64,000 nt of DNA. It comes from Thuidium tamariscinum (Eukaryota; Streptophyta; Bryopsida; Hypnales; Thuidiaceae). Each line of letters begins with the position of its first letter. The stretch's first letter is position 1. Location of the stretch: NCBI GenBank assembly GCA_947034885.2, contig OX344758.2:17263067-17327066 (forward strand). The letters run 5' to 3'. This document shows positions 36,709 to 49,350 of this stretch, piece after piece. Both the position numbers and the translations under genes were made by a program. The notes beneath the pieces were generated by a model. The model was given only the letters and a program-made list of their open reading frames with translations. It did not search any database and was not told where the DNA came from.

Positions 36709-37164
36709 ATGTCCGCCTACGCCAATGTGGTGGTGGGGAAGTTGAAGCTGAAGGGCAAGCCGCTGGACGTGAGGGCCGCGGGGACGAAGAAGAAAAAGAG
36801 GAAGAGAGACGCGCAGCAGGAGCAGCTCCGTTTGCTGACAGGCCTGGATGAAGAAAAAGGAGAAGTGGTAGAAGAAGAGCAGGCCAAGAAGCACTCGCCC
36901 TCGGAAGCGGACGCAGAAGCGAAAGGAGAAGTTGAAGTTGAAGGGGAAGGGGAAGAAGGAAGAGCTGTTGAGAGGCCAGGAGCTCCGTACGAGGACCAGC
37001 GGACGGCTGCTGAGAAGAGGTACCACGAGCAGAAGGCGCAGCTGGATGCGCAGCGCATGTCTAAAGTGGCGTGCAAGAGCCACCGGCAGCGCGTAGAAGA
37101 GTTCAATCAGTATTTGGCCAATCTTAGTGAGCATTATGACATTCCGAAAGTCGGTCCTGGATGA
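36709..37164 (+). CDS. FAM32A: FAM32A-like spliceosome-associated protein
   Basis: A single exon encodes 151 residues from the ATG at 36709. An in-frame ATG at 36631 gives 26 more residues, but the family begins at the LKLKGK block, so the downstream start (MSAYANVVVGKLKLKGK) is preferred. The C-terminus is diagnostic: AEKRYHEQKAQLDAQRM, KSHRQRVEEFNQYLANL and EHYDIPKVGPG. FAM32A proteins are small and basic; the human one reaches into the catalytic core at the exon-ligation stage of the spliceosome, and its C-terminal tail matters there. A lysine-rich KKKKRKR stretch suits nuclear location. The middle has a glutamate-rich insert (EEKGEVVEEEQ to EVEVEGEGEEG) that makes this version longer than the roughly 112-residue animal protein. 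It is convergent with the carrier gene. Confidence 0.85.
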   Translation: MSAYANVVVGKLKLKGKPLDVRAAGTKKKKRKRDAQQEQLRLLTGLDEEKGEVVEEEQAKKHSPSEADAEAKGEVEVEGEGEEGRAVERPGAPYEDQRTAAEKRYHEQKAQLDAQRMSKVACKSHRQRVEEFNQYLANLSEHYDIPKVGPG

Positions 37165-37901
37165 GATGAAACAAACCAGGGCCGCTTTACCAGCCAAGCA
37201 AAAAACTATGAAACACCAACCCCAAATCCCGGGTCCCTGGCCTGCTAAGCATGCGTTGCGATACTCACCTCGAGCGTGATCAGTTCCAGCTAAGTTTGCA
37301 ACCTAACTGAAATGAAGCTCCCACAGCCGTACAGAGTCTGCCCAACCTAATGCACACAACGATACACAGAAAGGGCTTTCTTCAAACATGGTGCATGAGA
37401 ATAAGAGTTAAATATCCTCAACTCTCCTCGAGTCATCATCAGCCTCGTGAGAATGCAAATTCATTTCAAAAGTGACTGTTCATTGCATTGTCCTACCTCG
37501 AGTCTACAGAGATATGGGGTAGAATAGAACACGATCATGCCGCACCGCATATCAAGTGTCACACTAGCCGCATAATGGTCAAGTCTCTGCCCTAACTTAG
37601 CTACATTCGCTACTGTTATACAAATTGGTTAATGAGGTGGAAAACAAAACTTTCCTGCCGGAGGTCATTCTGCACGTCTGGACGTTCTCCAGATGTCGAT
37701 CGGTCAGCTTCATTGCAACTAAACTAAATGGGAACTAAACATAAATTTAGGGTCATGTAACTCCATCAAACCTCAACGACCTGTCTCGATCTTATGTTCT
37801 TCACAGGAAGGCAATACCCTCCTCAATTCGTTACCAGTCACCACAATGTCGCTATCTGTCAAGAATATCACAACGCATAATTTGTTTGCCGTAAGAAAGT
37901 T
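37165..37901. other. spacer between convergent stops
   Basis: About 740 bp of gene-like composition between the FAM32A-like stop and the carrier stop. It should carry both 3' UTRs. No further gene or repeat was seen. Confidence 0.5.
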
Positions 37902-40900
37902 CTACAAACCATCCCATGCGCCTGGACGTAGGATGCGTTTCATAAACTCGTAGGTCATAAACACGATGCCCACACTGGGAATGACCTTGTAGTACTCGGG
38001 AAGAATCCCCCGGTACAGACCAAAAATACCCTCTTTCGCAACGATCTCTTTGAAAGTGCCTCCAAGTCCGGACGTGTACACCTTGGCTTTTCCTCCGGCT
38101 CCTTCCAACTGCATCCGCCTCCTTACCAAGTCAATAGGGAATGTGGCTGTAGAAATCAAAACCCCAAGTATATCCCAATTAGTACATTTCATATCAAACA
38201 AAAACTTATTTTTACGATTTGGGATAGGATGTGATAAATGCAGCAGAAGAAACCTTCCAGAAGAACAGACTACGGAACAGTGGAAAGATGAGGCTAAGAA
38301 ATCTGGAAACAATAATCTGCGGGTGAAAATATTATAAAATGACAATCACACCGAAAAAGAGATTGAAACAAGTTTTCATGAACTAAAAATAGAAATTAGA
38401 ACTGATTCCAAAAAGCAAAGTGGAGAGGAATCCAGATCTTCCTATCTGCATCCTGAGGTATACCTGTCGATGAACATATTCCAGCGAAACTGCCACAAGC
38501 AAGACTAACTAAGGCTGGTGACATGTCTGGCCTGCAGTCATCAAACCCGCTGACTTGTTAGAACATCTAGAAGCACACACACCGACGAACTGTCTTTTAG
38601 GTTGCAATCTGTTTCCCTAAGATTTTTTCGACTACTAGTTTAAAAAAACAAAACCCAATTTCTTTTGAATTCTATTTATTTAATGAAAAAAAAGCCTATT
38701 CGCAGAGGCTAAAAATACGCACAATTCTACGTGAGAAATTCTTGGACGCTTTGAAAAAGCAGAGATGGGATTGAAAGACATAATTAAATATCGAAGTAAA
38801 AAGATGGTAAATTGTCGTACCTTCTAGCAACCCACATCGACTTCAAGGTTTCATAGACACAAAAATTGATGGCTATGTTTGGACCAACACCCTGTTTCAA
38901 AAAGGAACAACACTTTCGTGAGATGCAAGCCTTTTCGTAGCACTTTCAACCTCTAAGGGTTAGACTAAGCAGCGTACACAACCAAAGTCCTTGGATGTCC
39001 CCTAATGTTTCCCGCACAAAGGAGAGCTTGCATGATGGGGCCAGGGACAAATAAACAACCTCATATCAGAGGACAATATCTACGATGTCAAATCATGCGT
39101 AAACTGTGAGACATCCTCATTGATGCACATAAACTTCAACAGGCCCTCAATTCTTGCACTAATACCATCACGCACCGTTTCCAAAACCCTTCGGTTGAGA
39201 CCTAGCTTTTCAATTATTTGTTGTGCTACTTACAATCAAGTTGCGACCTAAAAGAAAACCAGGTTCTCTCCTGCCATATTCTCAACTAGGTCATCTGAGA
39301 GCACACCTACGACGCTAGTCGCTTCTCTCAAAGCGTCCACACTCACGCGCATCATGATCCAGCCCTACACGATACATGAACAACACTATATTACTGGTAC
39401 TTACCTGCCTTAGCACATGGGCAAGCGTCGGTTGGGCATCACTGAAACCCCACCCAAAAATGTTTTGCGATTTCACAACACTCTTCAGCAATGCCCGACC
39501 GACCCCAGACCTGCATGTGGTGTGTTCACGCACTTCGCATCAGCCAAGCTTCTAGTCAGGGAGTTTCAATTATAACTTAACGATAGCATCAACGAGAGTG
39601 ACTGGGACCATATTCAACGCCAACTGCACTCATTTGAAGGGATTCAAGGGAGGGACATTCTTATTAGTATAAACTTACCTGAAGCTACAACAAAATTCCA
39701 TCAAGTCTGTAAACCTGGAGACATCCAAGGAGGGTTCAATTTCACAGTTCCCTCAATTACCTACTTGGGTTCTCAACACCTTTCGCTTGGAGGAACTAAC
39801 ACTACCAGTAGTTGTAGAGTATCACGACTACCATCTCAGGGCAGGACTTGGTAAATATCTGCTCTACTCACTACTCGGATGATAATTAAGTTGTAATTTA
39901 CTGTTTTCGTATATGTAAAATTGAAAGGCAATTGCCACAATTACACAGCACTTCTAAGGATAGTTCAGTGGCTTTACCATTAGCGTCGTCCCCATGCCTT
40001 TGTATAGCCCTCGGTAGCCCTCATCGCGAGTAATCGTCAGAAGGGCGTGAGAGATGCCTCGGTAATACATTTCCTTCGTCTGCAACGTGTACCAAAAGGA
40101 GAACAGTGAAATCAAGCACAAGCAACGCTATTACAAATCCGACCACACAAACTTCTCAGTGACAACTGGTAGCCTTAGAGTCATCGTGTCCAATCATGCG
40201 AGAGGTCTGGCTCACATAAGAGTGAATAATCTACCTATGAGCTAGATGTGAGCCGACGTATAATGGGGGTCAACAAAGACTCTGCAGAAAGTATCTAGAT
40301 AAGGCCCCGGGCATGCGAAAACACATCTACATGCTTGTGACAAACTTAAGGAAGATTTACCTGTGCAGCCAAGCGCGTGCGAACTAAGTCCAGTGGATAC
40401 GTCAAGGATGCAGCTGTGATACCAGCACCCCCACCAGCTAATAACCTTGTACCCATTCCAACTCCGAGGCTTTCCTGATTGCCTTCAATGCCCATCATCT
40501 TCCTAAAGTGCTGCCAACGAGAGGAGCGTGTCACCATCTTTGAAGGTGACATTTCTGATGCGTGCAGAAATTGGAGGGATAGAGTAAAACAAAATGAAAA
40601 GATGGATTCAACTACAACCTCAGTTGTGTTAATCAAGTCCTTCATCAACAAGCTTCACACTCCAAAACTCTAAAATTTAACAATACTATAAGTTGGGTCC
40701 GTAGGCTGTCCTCGCCTGATATATTACAGAACAATAGCTTACCATCTTGTACTGCTCGTAAGCAAAGAAATTTATGGATGAATACGGAAGCCGATGAACT
40801 ATAGTGACTCCGTTGCCCTTCCAGAATGCTCGGAAGCCTTCCTCTCGAAAGATTCGTGTGGCTTCTTTCAAAATACTAGGGCTGCTCATGATAGCACCAT

Positions 40901-41310
40901 CTGCTCGCATCCCTTGGACCTGAAGCATCAACCATAATCATAAAAGGTAACGGTGTGAGCGTGAAAAGAAGATTCGGAAAGTCGCATTCTCGACTGTGAC
41001 TTTCCCCAGGAACAGAAAACGGCCACACTAGGAGAAAGTATAGTAAGTATCACACCTGGAAGAGTATAGTAAGTCGAGCAAGCGGAGCCGTGCAGGTTTT
41101 GCTGAACGCCCCGGCGATGCCGCCAGCAAGCAGCTGCGAAGCTGTGCCGATTTGAGATGCCACCGGTCGCACGTGAGCTTCCTGCATCGCTCCGGGGGGT
41201 TTAACCTCATTGCTGCTGCTACTCGGTCTGTCGTCAATTGCGCCTGCCAGTGCTCTGTGTGCTCCACCCACCACACCACCTAATTGAGCTTCACCCGCAT
41301 GTGGTTGCAT
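37902..41310 (-). CDS. mitochondrial carrier family protein (SLC25), plant At3g53940 type
   Basis: Seven exons join to 355 residues: 41310-41056, 40919-40743, 40510-40361, 40079-39978, 38891-38821, 38531-38464 and 38146-37902. All are GT..AG and in phase. Three SLC25 repeats are visible. Repeat 1 starts QLLAGGIAGAFSKTCTAPLA and has the atypical TAPLARL signature; repeat 2 has YPLDLVRTRLAAQ; repeat 3 has FPIDLVRRRMQLEG. Segments RAFWKGNGVTIVHRLPY, GLYKGMGTTLM and GLYRGILPEYYKV close each repeat. The closest remembered relatives are Arabidopsis At3g53940/At2g37890/At3g55640, in the SLC25A16/A42-like (CoA and adenine nucleotide) part of the family; the substrate cannot be read from sequence. A roughly 55-residue Ser/Gly-rich N-terminal extension precedes repeat 1. 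Large introns lie at 38892-39977 and 40080-40360. Confidence 0.92.
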
Positions 41311-42760
41311 TCCTCTTTGTTTCCCGTCAACTCTTGTTCATTTGGATTGGCGTGGATGGACGATCTTGGTCAATCTAAACGACGACCACTAGAGGAGAAT
41401 CGCAAACTGCTGCTTAACCCGCAATAGAACCTACTTTACTGCAGAGGCTCTTGCGCGTATCGAGTTCAGCTAAAAAATCCCCCGATTGAGCCAGAAACGG
41501 AAGCCAAATGATTGAGTCTAATAGATTAATCTCTTGCAGTCACGAACCTGCAAAGGTCCACCTTCTCTTCTGCAATTGAGACCACTTCAATCTTTCATAT
41601 TTGGGCTTTGAACTCTTCCTCAGTCTATCTCAGAAGGCGGCAACTTGTCACTACAACCACGGCCCTAGGCTCTTACAATTCCGTAGTAAATCTGCACATA
41701 TTATCAACAAAAACCGGTTTCAGTTAGCAGAAATAAACGATTCATTCGTGCTCATGGCAAGAAACGTGCAGACTTTTGAACATGCACACCTTTGAACTGA
41801 TATCATTCCCAATTTCTGTTGTGAAAAGATACTCACAACCCAATGAAATTCAGCTCAGAGAAACAGAAAAAAAATAGAGAAACATAAATAATTTACAAAA
41901 GTAAACAATACTGACGGTTTAGCCAAAAGTTTGTCACTCTATTTCAAAGTCAAAGATGCTCAGCCGCTGACACTTGCTACTCTCAGTAGTTTGGTTAGTG
42001 AAAGTTCGTAGTAACTTAGCGTTACTGCATACAAATCTGGATACACCACAACTTAATCGCCGACTCTCTGGAAACTCATTCTAGCTAGTGCAAGTAGACA
42101 TCCACCAGCGTCATAGTTTCAAATCACAAGAATATCTGACTAGCGAAACGATACAACCACTCCTTCCCAAATTAGGTCTCGAAACCCGCTCCCAGCATCC
42201 ATTTAACAGAGGCGTAAAACTCTAGCTAATGCATCAAATAGTTCAACCTGCGACGCGAAAAACTCACTCTACTCTTCCGTAAAAACCTCCTCCGTCAGAA
42301 CTAAACCCCAAATACACCCTAAAACCTAAAAAAATCGACAGCGATCCAAACAAATTACAGGACACATCAGAGCTTGACAATCCAAAGCGGCAACATCAAC
42401 AAACACACAAGGGAAAACGTCCGAGGAAATACGAGTGCGAGATTGAGAAAATTCTCGCTGAAAATGCGCAATCGAGAATCGCCAATGTGTTCGTCCTCCG
42501 TCTACGAAAAACCTCCGCGGAAAGGTTGATGCTTCAATTGACGAAACCGAATGGAAACATCACCAAAAATTGCGGAAGACAACGTGGTCTAGCGGTGTAA
42601 GTTATCACCGTACGCGACGATCGATGGGGACGACAACGACACGAAAAGATGGTCAAAAGCAAACACGAATTGGAAAAAATTAACAATACAATTTAGGGTT
42701 TCCAAACCCTAGCTCCCACGTTTTTCACAGAGTCGGGCTCCAGAATCTAGATATTTTGTA
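41311..42760 (-). promoter_or_regulatory. 5' leader and promoter region of the carrier gene
   Basis: Gene-like composition extends to about 42760. Near 42690-42715 the minus strand has the AGGGTTTGGAAACCCTAAAT motif, common in plant leaders. This suggests a transcription start near there and a leader intron upstream of 41310. No coding exon was recognised. Confidence 0.4.
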
Positions 42761-44065
42761 GAAACTCTTCCTGTTTAGGACATTTCGGGACTCTAATGGA
42801 TCTGGCACAAAGCGGCGAATATTCCGATGGAGTAATGATTGTGCGGTGAAATGTCTCGGTGAGGGAGATTTCTTGCGTGTAAGGTGGTACACCCAAAAGC
42901 GTCACAATTTGGTATTGTGCATAGTTACTAGTTTTAGGCTATTCAGATTTTCGTATAGTCTTGTTGTTGGCAAGAGAGAAAGCATGTTCCGATGCACCAA
43001 TTATGGCATTTGGATACAATATGTAAAAGTTTTAAAGGGTCAAAGTTTGTTTCTAGAAGCCCCATCTATAGTTTGTGTAAGACAACTGATTTTGAAAATG
43101 CACACAAATTTTAGTTGGGCTTTTGGATGCTTCCACTTTAGATTTAAGTTTTGAATGGAAATTTTTATTGGGGGGGCCTACAGATTTTTCTTTTAATGTT
43201 GTGGATGAGAATTGAATTTTAGTTTGGTAGAAGGAGTTTGAAATGAAACTTTACTTTTTAATTTGAAATCTAAAAAATCTAAATTTTTATTTAGAAATGG
43301 ATTTTTGTACATTTATTTCATTCATGATATCTTATTTGTAACATTGATATTATAAAAATATCTATTTCTAATGCCTAAAATTAATTAGAATTTAGTCACT
43401 TTTTTTATTGATTTTGACAGAAATTTGCTGAAATTTGTTCAAATCAACAAAAAAGTGACAAAATCAACATGACCAAAATAATAGAAAAACTAAATTTTCA
43501 AATAGAGTATAGGATCAAAAAAATTCCCAAATATTTTACTAATGCTTGCTTTTTAATCTTCCTTTTTAAGAATTTCCTAGTATATTCTACAATAGCTACA
43601 TTGCAAGATTGAATTGTTAAATTTCATATACAAGTTTTCTTTATCCCTTTATCAAAAATAGAGTTTTAATTTGCAAACCATTTTATTCCAAAAACATGTG
43701 ATATCTCATTATAGTTACAATCTTTAGGTTATAGTTGTTATTACATTGATATATACAATTGTCATCAATCAAATTTCAAGTGTCCCACATGGGCTATTTA
43801 TAACTAAGCTCGACTACTAAAAGCAATGAAAATTTTAAGCCAAATACATATTAGATGATTGATTTGAGGTTGTGACTTTTGATATTGTTTTTTTTAATCA
43901 TTTCGTGCATTTCAAGTTCAATCATTATGAATTTGGATTTGTAGCTACAATTATTTGAAGTGTTGTTTTGATTTAATGTTCATTGTAGCCATTAGAATGC
44001 ACTTGATTATAAAAATTTAAAGTTTGTGCCATTGTGAGTTACATCTTCTTTTTTACAAGAATAGG
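42761..44065. other. intergenic, AT-rich
   Basis: The composition becomes strongly AT-rich after about 43150. The 102-residue frame at 42846 lacks any recognised family. Nothing else supportable. Confidence 0.4.
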
Positions 44066-44329
44066 CATTAGAGGGGATTTGAGGCCTCCAAACGGCCATT
44101 GCGGGATTGTTCCCTGAAATTGTTCCCGTAACTACTAGCCACTGTCAGGCCAGCATTTATCCAAAAAAATAAAAAATAAAAATTGGGGTCCTGAAATATG
44201 AAAAGAGTCCAATTTTTTTTTCAAAAATAAATAAATTTAATGACATGGCACTCTCTCGACGACGTAGGATTTCTGTTCACGCAATCCGGGAACCCGCAAT
44301 CTTCCAATGGCCTCAAAAATCTCCTAATG
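44066..44329. mobile_element. CATTAGAGG-end MITE, 264 bp
   Basis: Ends CATTAGAGGGGATTTGAGGC and, inverted, CATTAGGAGATTTTTGAGGC. Inside it has GACATGGCACTCTCTCGACG and a GGGAACCCGC block, matching the 14117-14391 copy. It stands alone in AT-rich DNA. Confidence 0.75.
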
Positions 44330-46345
44330 AGTCTATTAATTCAATTTTATTTAAATTTATAAAATCAAAATTTATATCACAAAATTTAAATCTAAATCTA
44401 AAATTCATGAGCTTTTAAATTTTACAAATTACAAAAACAAAAATTTGAAGTTTAGAATTTACAAATGAAGAAAGTATAGTTCTTTCACATGACATTCAAC
44501 TTAGATTTAATTAAAACCAATGTCATCATTAGATGATTGTTTTGTTGAAAATCTTAAATAAATCTTTGAAAAGAGTTGTATTAACAAAGTTAATACCACC
44601 TAATGTGCACCACCACCATCAATACAAACCCGAATATAAAAAATGATGGATTTGCTATTGATGATATTCATTTATTATAAGAATGTAAACAATGTTTCCA
44701 TTAAAATATACTAAATATGAAAATGTGACTCTTTGACCATGAACAACGTTGACTTTCAAGACAATTAATAAATCCTTGGGAGTCATTGCCTATAGTGGTA
44801 ATAGTTACTGAGTCCTATTCTAACCTTAATGGTGTAGCTACCAATTCCTCAAGAAGTGCAACAAATAATAGAAGTAGCCATATATTGGTACAAACAAATG
44901 TAGGATGTCAAAAAAACATTAGAGCAAAACATTATAATTAGATTGATTATACTATAGTGTATGTAAAATGTCATTGGGTATATTGTGAATATTGTAGGGG
45001 GTAGAATAATATGATGCATTAGGAAAAAAATTAGACTTAGAATCCCTCTCTCCCTTTTATTGATTGAGTAGGTTAAAATTCTTAATTATTAAATAAGGGC
45101 TAGCATTTAACCCTATATTTAAACTACATTGTGGCTTTTTATTCTAGATACTATAAGCTTTGATGATCTAACTTACATACCACTCATAGTTTGAGAATAA
45201 AATGAAGGTCATTAGCCTATTACATACAACATGTGTTGTATTTATCTTAGACTTTCTTTAAGCTTAGCTAAGTATGTGATTTATTTACCACAACTACACT
45301 ATAGTAAACTACCTTATCAAGCATTTTAATTGACCTCCAATTAATTTTTTACAAGGCTTAGATTCACAATCACATGACATATTAGTTAGGAATGATTTGT
45401 GGTCTAGCCATCATATGTTTGGAGGGCTATATGACTTATTCACCTAGATTTGTGTATAAATAACCAAATTCCTACATCAAGTTGGCCCCATGATGAATAC
45501 AAGATTTGCCTAAGTGCTTCAACGACACAGACTATTTGTATTTACTACTTTACATGCTCACAAAGGGCTTTGCATCTTAGAAAAAGATGAAAATACTCTA
45601 TATACGGCTATATGATTACAAAACTTTTAAACTAAGCAATTGTCTAAATCTTATTTCTTTAGCTAGAGCTTATATTTTTAGCCTTAATTTATTCTCTCGA
45701 CAAGCATGATTGTTTTCTAAAAAAGAGACTTAGAATCAGAGCATTCTTGTCTTTGATGATTCCTCTCACTCAATTAATCTACCTAAACTATTAGGTTTTG
45801 TTTGTGTCTTTATTTTTTTGATATATAGCTTGGACTTCTTGAGATATTTTTCAATGCCTTATCTTTAAAAGATGAATGGAATTTGCATCTAATCCAAGTT
45901 GTTTCATATTTTTTAGAGCTTCGTGGAATTAGATATGAATTTCTAGAGATCAGGGTCCTAAAGGGTTAACTAGCCCCTTAATTGTAAGCCTTAAGTCCTA
46001 CACCAAATTTTCAAATTGTAAGTAGTGCAAAAAAATTGAACTAATATAACATATGATATATTCATTGCTATTGGAAATTACAATTAATGTATGTGGTCCC
46101 TACTTTAATGAATTACATTTGAAAATTGCATAACGATAGGGTGAAAAATAATTAATAGACAAAAATAATATCCCCCATTAAAAACCTAATGTTCAAACCT
46201 ATTTAAGAAAATGTTTTTCAAGGTTTGCACTCCCCAAGACCAATTCCCATTTTTTCATCAATCAAATCATTAATGATATTTCTTGACCTTGCATTTAGGC
46301 CAAGGTTGTAATGGCCATTTTCCCTTATAAGTAATGCCCCTAAGG
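44330..46345. other. AT-rich intergenic
   Basis: About 2 kb of AT-rich sequence with no gene or repeat structure that I could support. A GGGTCCTAAAGGGTTAACTA segment near 45955 hints at an end of the TTAACCCC family. Confidence 0.4.
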
Positions 46346-46673
46346 CATTATGGAAGATTTGAGCCTTTAGAAGACTATGAGTTCCTAAATGTTAGGAATG
46401 CTACGAGAACACTAGGAACATTGCTACATTAGCAATTTAATGTAGGTGGGCAACTTCTATATTAGATAAAATTAATTAATTAATCATTTTAATTAATTAT
46501 TAAATATTTTCAATATATTATTTAAAATTATTTTCTTGATTCTTTATACATTGTGAATTTTTTTAAATTTTAAATTCAAAATTTAGACTACTAGAAGCTA
46601 GTTTGCAACATTGTGAGTAGTTTTAACGAACAACCTTGAAATAGTCTCTTAGAGGCCAAAAACTCTTCTAATG
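46346..46673. mobile_element. CATTAGAGG-family MITE, 328 bp
   Basis: Ends CATTATGGAAGATTTGAGCC and, inverted, CATTAGAAGAGTTTTTGGCC. Interior blocks TTTAGAAGACTATGAGTT, TTAATTAATTATTAAATATT and ACTAGAAGCTAGTTTGCAAC match the 47816 and 48224 copies and the nested copy at 1965. Confidence 0.65.
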
Positions 46674-47629
46674 GAGATTGCTCATAATAATTTCAACGTA
46701 CTCTTTTTTAGTGATAGGTAAGTTGAATTTTGAGTTCATATGTACTTTAGGGGAGAATTAAATACCATTGCTTTCTTTACCTGTGATATGAATAAAAAAA
46801 TATCCTTGTAATACTTACATTTTTTACTTAAAAAAATAAAAATTCAACCATAAAGTTTGTATAAATTCAAAAAAATCTATCTCAGAGGTCCTAAAGATGC
46901 TTTATAAAAATCCAATTTGCTTAAGTTCAAAAAACAAATATTGAAAAGTCATACTTAAAGTCATTATTTCAATTGCTTAATTCAATACCTTACAAAATCT
47001 AGTTAAATAAAAATCTACTACTAGAAAGGTTGATTCTAGGCAACAATTTCAAAATTGAAGGGCATTGATACATTTTCACTATGCCCTAATATAGAAATAT
47101 ATCCGTCTATAGTAATAATTCCTAACTTGCTATAAATATGTCGTTTGAACTACTTTTGTCATTTGAGTCTTAGCTTTCCTTTTGTAGATAATTATATGGG
47201 TTCATCTTTTCCATATTCACTATATATGTTCATAATGCATTTTTCCATCGATCATTGTTGAATATCCAAATAGATTTTGGTAATAAATTCTATTGTTGAT
47301 TATAATGACATAGCTTTAGAGATCAGTGTGACTTCTCACATTTACTCAATGGTATTTAGACACAAACATGTTATCACAATGGTTTAGTCACCTTTAATTT
47401 GTGTTTTCAAACTTGTACATATACATCTATACTCATTGGCCTTCAAACATATTGGATTCTATGTGTTTCCTTTTCAATTTGGTGCTCATTTGCATGATAA
47501 GGACATTTTTGTTTTCTTCACAATGTAAATGCATGATTATCTTCAATGACCATTTGTGTGTGATAAACACAATATGTGACTAATGCTATTGTATGACCAT
47601 TATTCATAAAATATTATCTAACATGGCAC

Positions 47630-47730
47630 AATCTTGACTATATGAAATTATTGATGTGGTATAGTTTTGAAGTTTCCCACTGTTCAAAAGCTTACAGTCT
47701 TTTAGAAGCCTTAAATTTCTTCTAATGATC
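47630..47730. mobile_element. partial CATTAGAGG-family copy, one end only
   Basis: The stretch GATGTGGTATAGTTTTGAAG to CTTTTAGAAGCC and TTCTTCTAATG corresponds to the right half of the 33084-33284 copy. A left terminus was not found. Confidence 0.4.
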
Positions 47731-47815
47731 TTGCCAACAAAAGTCTTTGATATTTTTGTATTTTGTTTTTGAATTTGTGAAGTCAACATTCCTTTATGTA
47801 TTTCCACTCTTGTTG

Positions 47816-48176
47816 CATTAAATATTTTTTTGGGCCTTTAGAAGACCACGAGTTTCCAAATTATGGGAACGCTTGAGAAATACTAATAATACTGCTACAT
47901 CAATTTTCTAATATGGCCAAGAGATTGCTACATTAGATTATATTGATTAATCAATTATTAATTAAATATGAAATATTTCAAAAAGTATTTTTAGGTAAAT
48001 AATAAAATTTTAAAATCAGTTTTTAAATTTTTTATACATTCTGAAAACTTTGAAAAAAATGATTTATTTTTTAATTTTTAAAATTCAGACAAGCAATGTC
48101 TAGTTGATTGCATTGGAAACAATTTTGAGAAACAATTCCAAAATTGTCCTCTAGAAGGCTCAAAAAACATTTAATA
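47816..48176. mobile_element. CATTAGAGG-family MITE, 361 bp, worn ends
   Basis: Left end CATTAAATATTTTTTTGGGCC with the family block TTTAGAAGACCACGAGTTTC; right end GGCTCAAAAAACATTTAAT. The same AT core and CAGACAAGCAATGTCTAGTTG-type block as its neighbours (first 20 bases compared). More diverged ends than the 14117 and 44066 copies. Confidence 0.55.
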
Positions 48177-48223
48177 TTTTATCTACTCTAAATCTAGGTT
48201 AAAGTGTTGTGAACTAACAATAC

Positions 48224-48566
48224 CATTAGGGGAGATTTGAGCCTTTAGAAGACTATAAGTTTCTCAACATTGGAAATGCTATTGGAATGTTGGGAATGCT
48301 ATCATATCAACAATATGATGTGGTGAAGCGACTACCACATCAAATAATATTGACTAATTAATTAATTTAATTTAATTATTAAATATATTAAATATATTTC
48401 TTAAAATCATTTTTTCACTTTTTTATTCTCAAGTTTTTGAAAAAGGATTTAATTTAATTTTTTGAAATTAAAAAAATATAACCAATAGAAGTTGGTCTGC
48501 AACAATGGGAATAGTTTCAAGGTACAATCCTAAAATAGTCTTTACTGGCCCAAAACTCCTCTAATG
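48224..48566. mobile_element. CATTAGAGG-family MITE, 343 bp
   Basis: Ends CATTAGGGGAGATTTGAGCC and, inverted, CATTAGAGGAGTTTTGGGCC. Interior TTTAGAAGACTATAAGTTTC, AATTAATTTAATTTAATTAT and AATAGAAGTTGGTCTGCAAC align with the 46346 copy. Ends are well kept. Confidence 0.7.
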
Positions 48567-49350
48567 CCATTGCATTCAACTTTCTAATTTCAAAAAGTCT
48601 CAAGAAAAGTCTATAGTCTTTTAGAAGTGATTTGTTTTAATATCCATTATGTTTAAAAAATATAGTAGGAATATTAATCACAATCAATTTTCTAGTAGAA
48701 GAAAGTCCAACTTTAGAGTCTTAGTGGTAATAACCATCTTACTCAACTTTTTAGTATTTAAAAATTTCTATTCCTTAGAAGGGATTAGTCAAAGTAGCAA
48801 TTTCCATAGCTCTCTATTAGAAGAGTATTCAACAATAAAATAATCTTTGTAAAGTTAGTTGTTGTAGTGTCTATAATAGTGTTGCTATTATATTAAGAAT
48901 CGCAAGTTGTTTTTGCAAGCCTTGAAAAATCATGTACACTCCAAGGTTATTGTACAATATACTTATCAATTTTATTGTTTGTGCATGTAACGCAAGTCAA
49001 GCTCCCCACTTTACGTCCCACCTCTAGTGCAGGACTGCAAGGTGTTCAACTTCTTTTATGCTATAAACAACACCTAGTCAAGGGTGCGGCTAACACTTAA
49101 ACCTGCATCAAATAAGACATACAAGATTAGTATCCAACTACACTTAGGAAATATAAGTCCCTTAGCCTCCTCTAAGTTAATCCAACTCGTGGACTCTCAC
49201 TTCACTCACCTTTGGGTCCTTGTATCTTAGGCACTTCCATGTCACATGGCTTGGGAATGCCCAAGACATAAGTAGCACTCAAAGTCACACCAAGTCATAC
49301 TGCTTTAGTGTCATCTCTTTGTGCCAAAAGATACAAGTCCTCATGTTGTA
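48567..49350. other. intergenic
   Basis: AT-rich to about 48980, then mixed composition to 49350. A fragment AAAGTCTATAGTCTTTTAGA at about 48608 is another scrap of the CATTAGAGG family. No gene recognised. Confidence 0.4.

Noticed and set aside
36673-37197. 174- and 129-codon minus-strand frames over the FAM32A-like gene
   Set aside because: Shadows of the lysine/glutamate-rich plus-strand coding sequence.
42584-42640. tRNA-like A-box (GTGGTCTAGCGGTGTAAG)
   Set aside because: No matching B-box, anticodon arm or acceptor pairing could be drawn downstream.
42846-43154. 102-codon plus-strand frame
   Set aside because: Composition grades into AT-rich DNA, no family likeness and no splice-supported neighbours.
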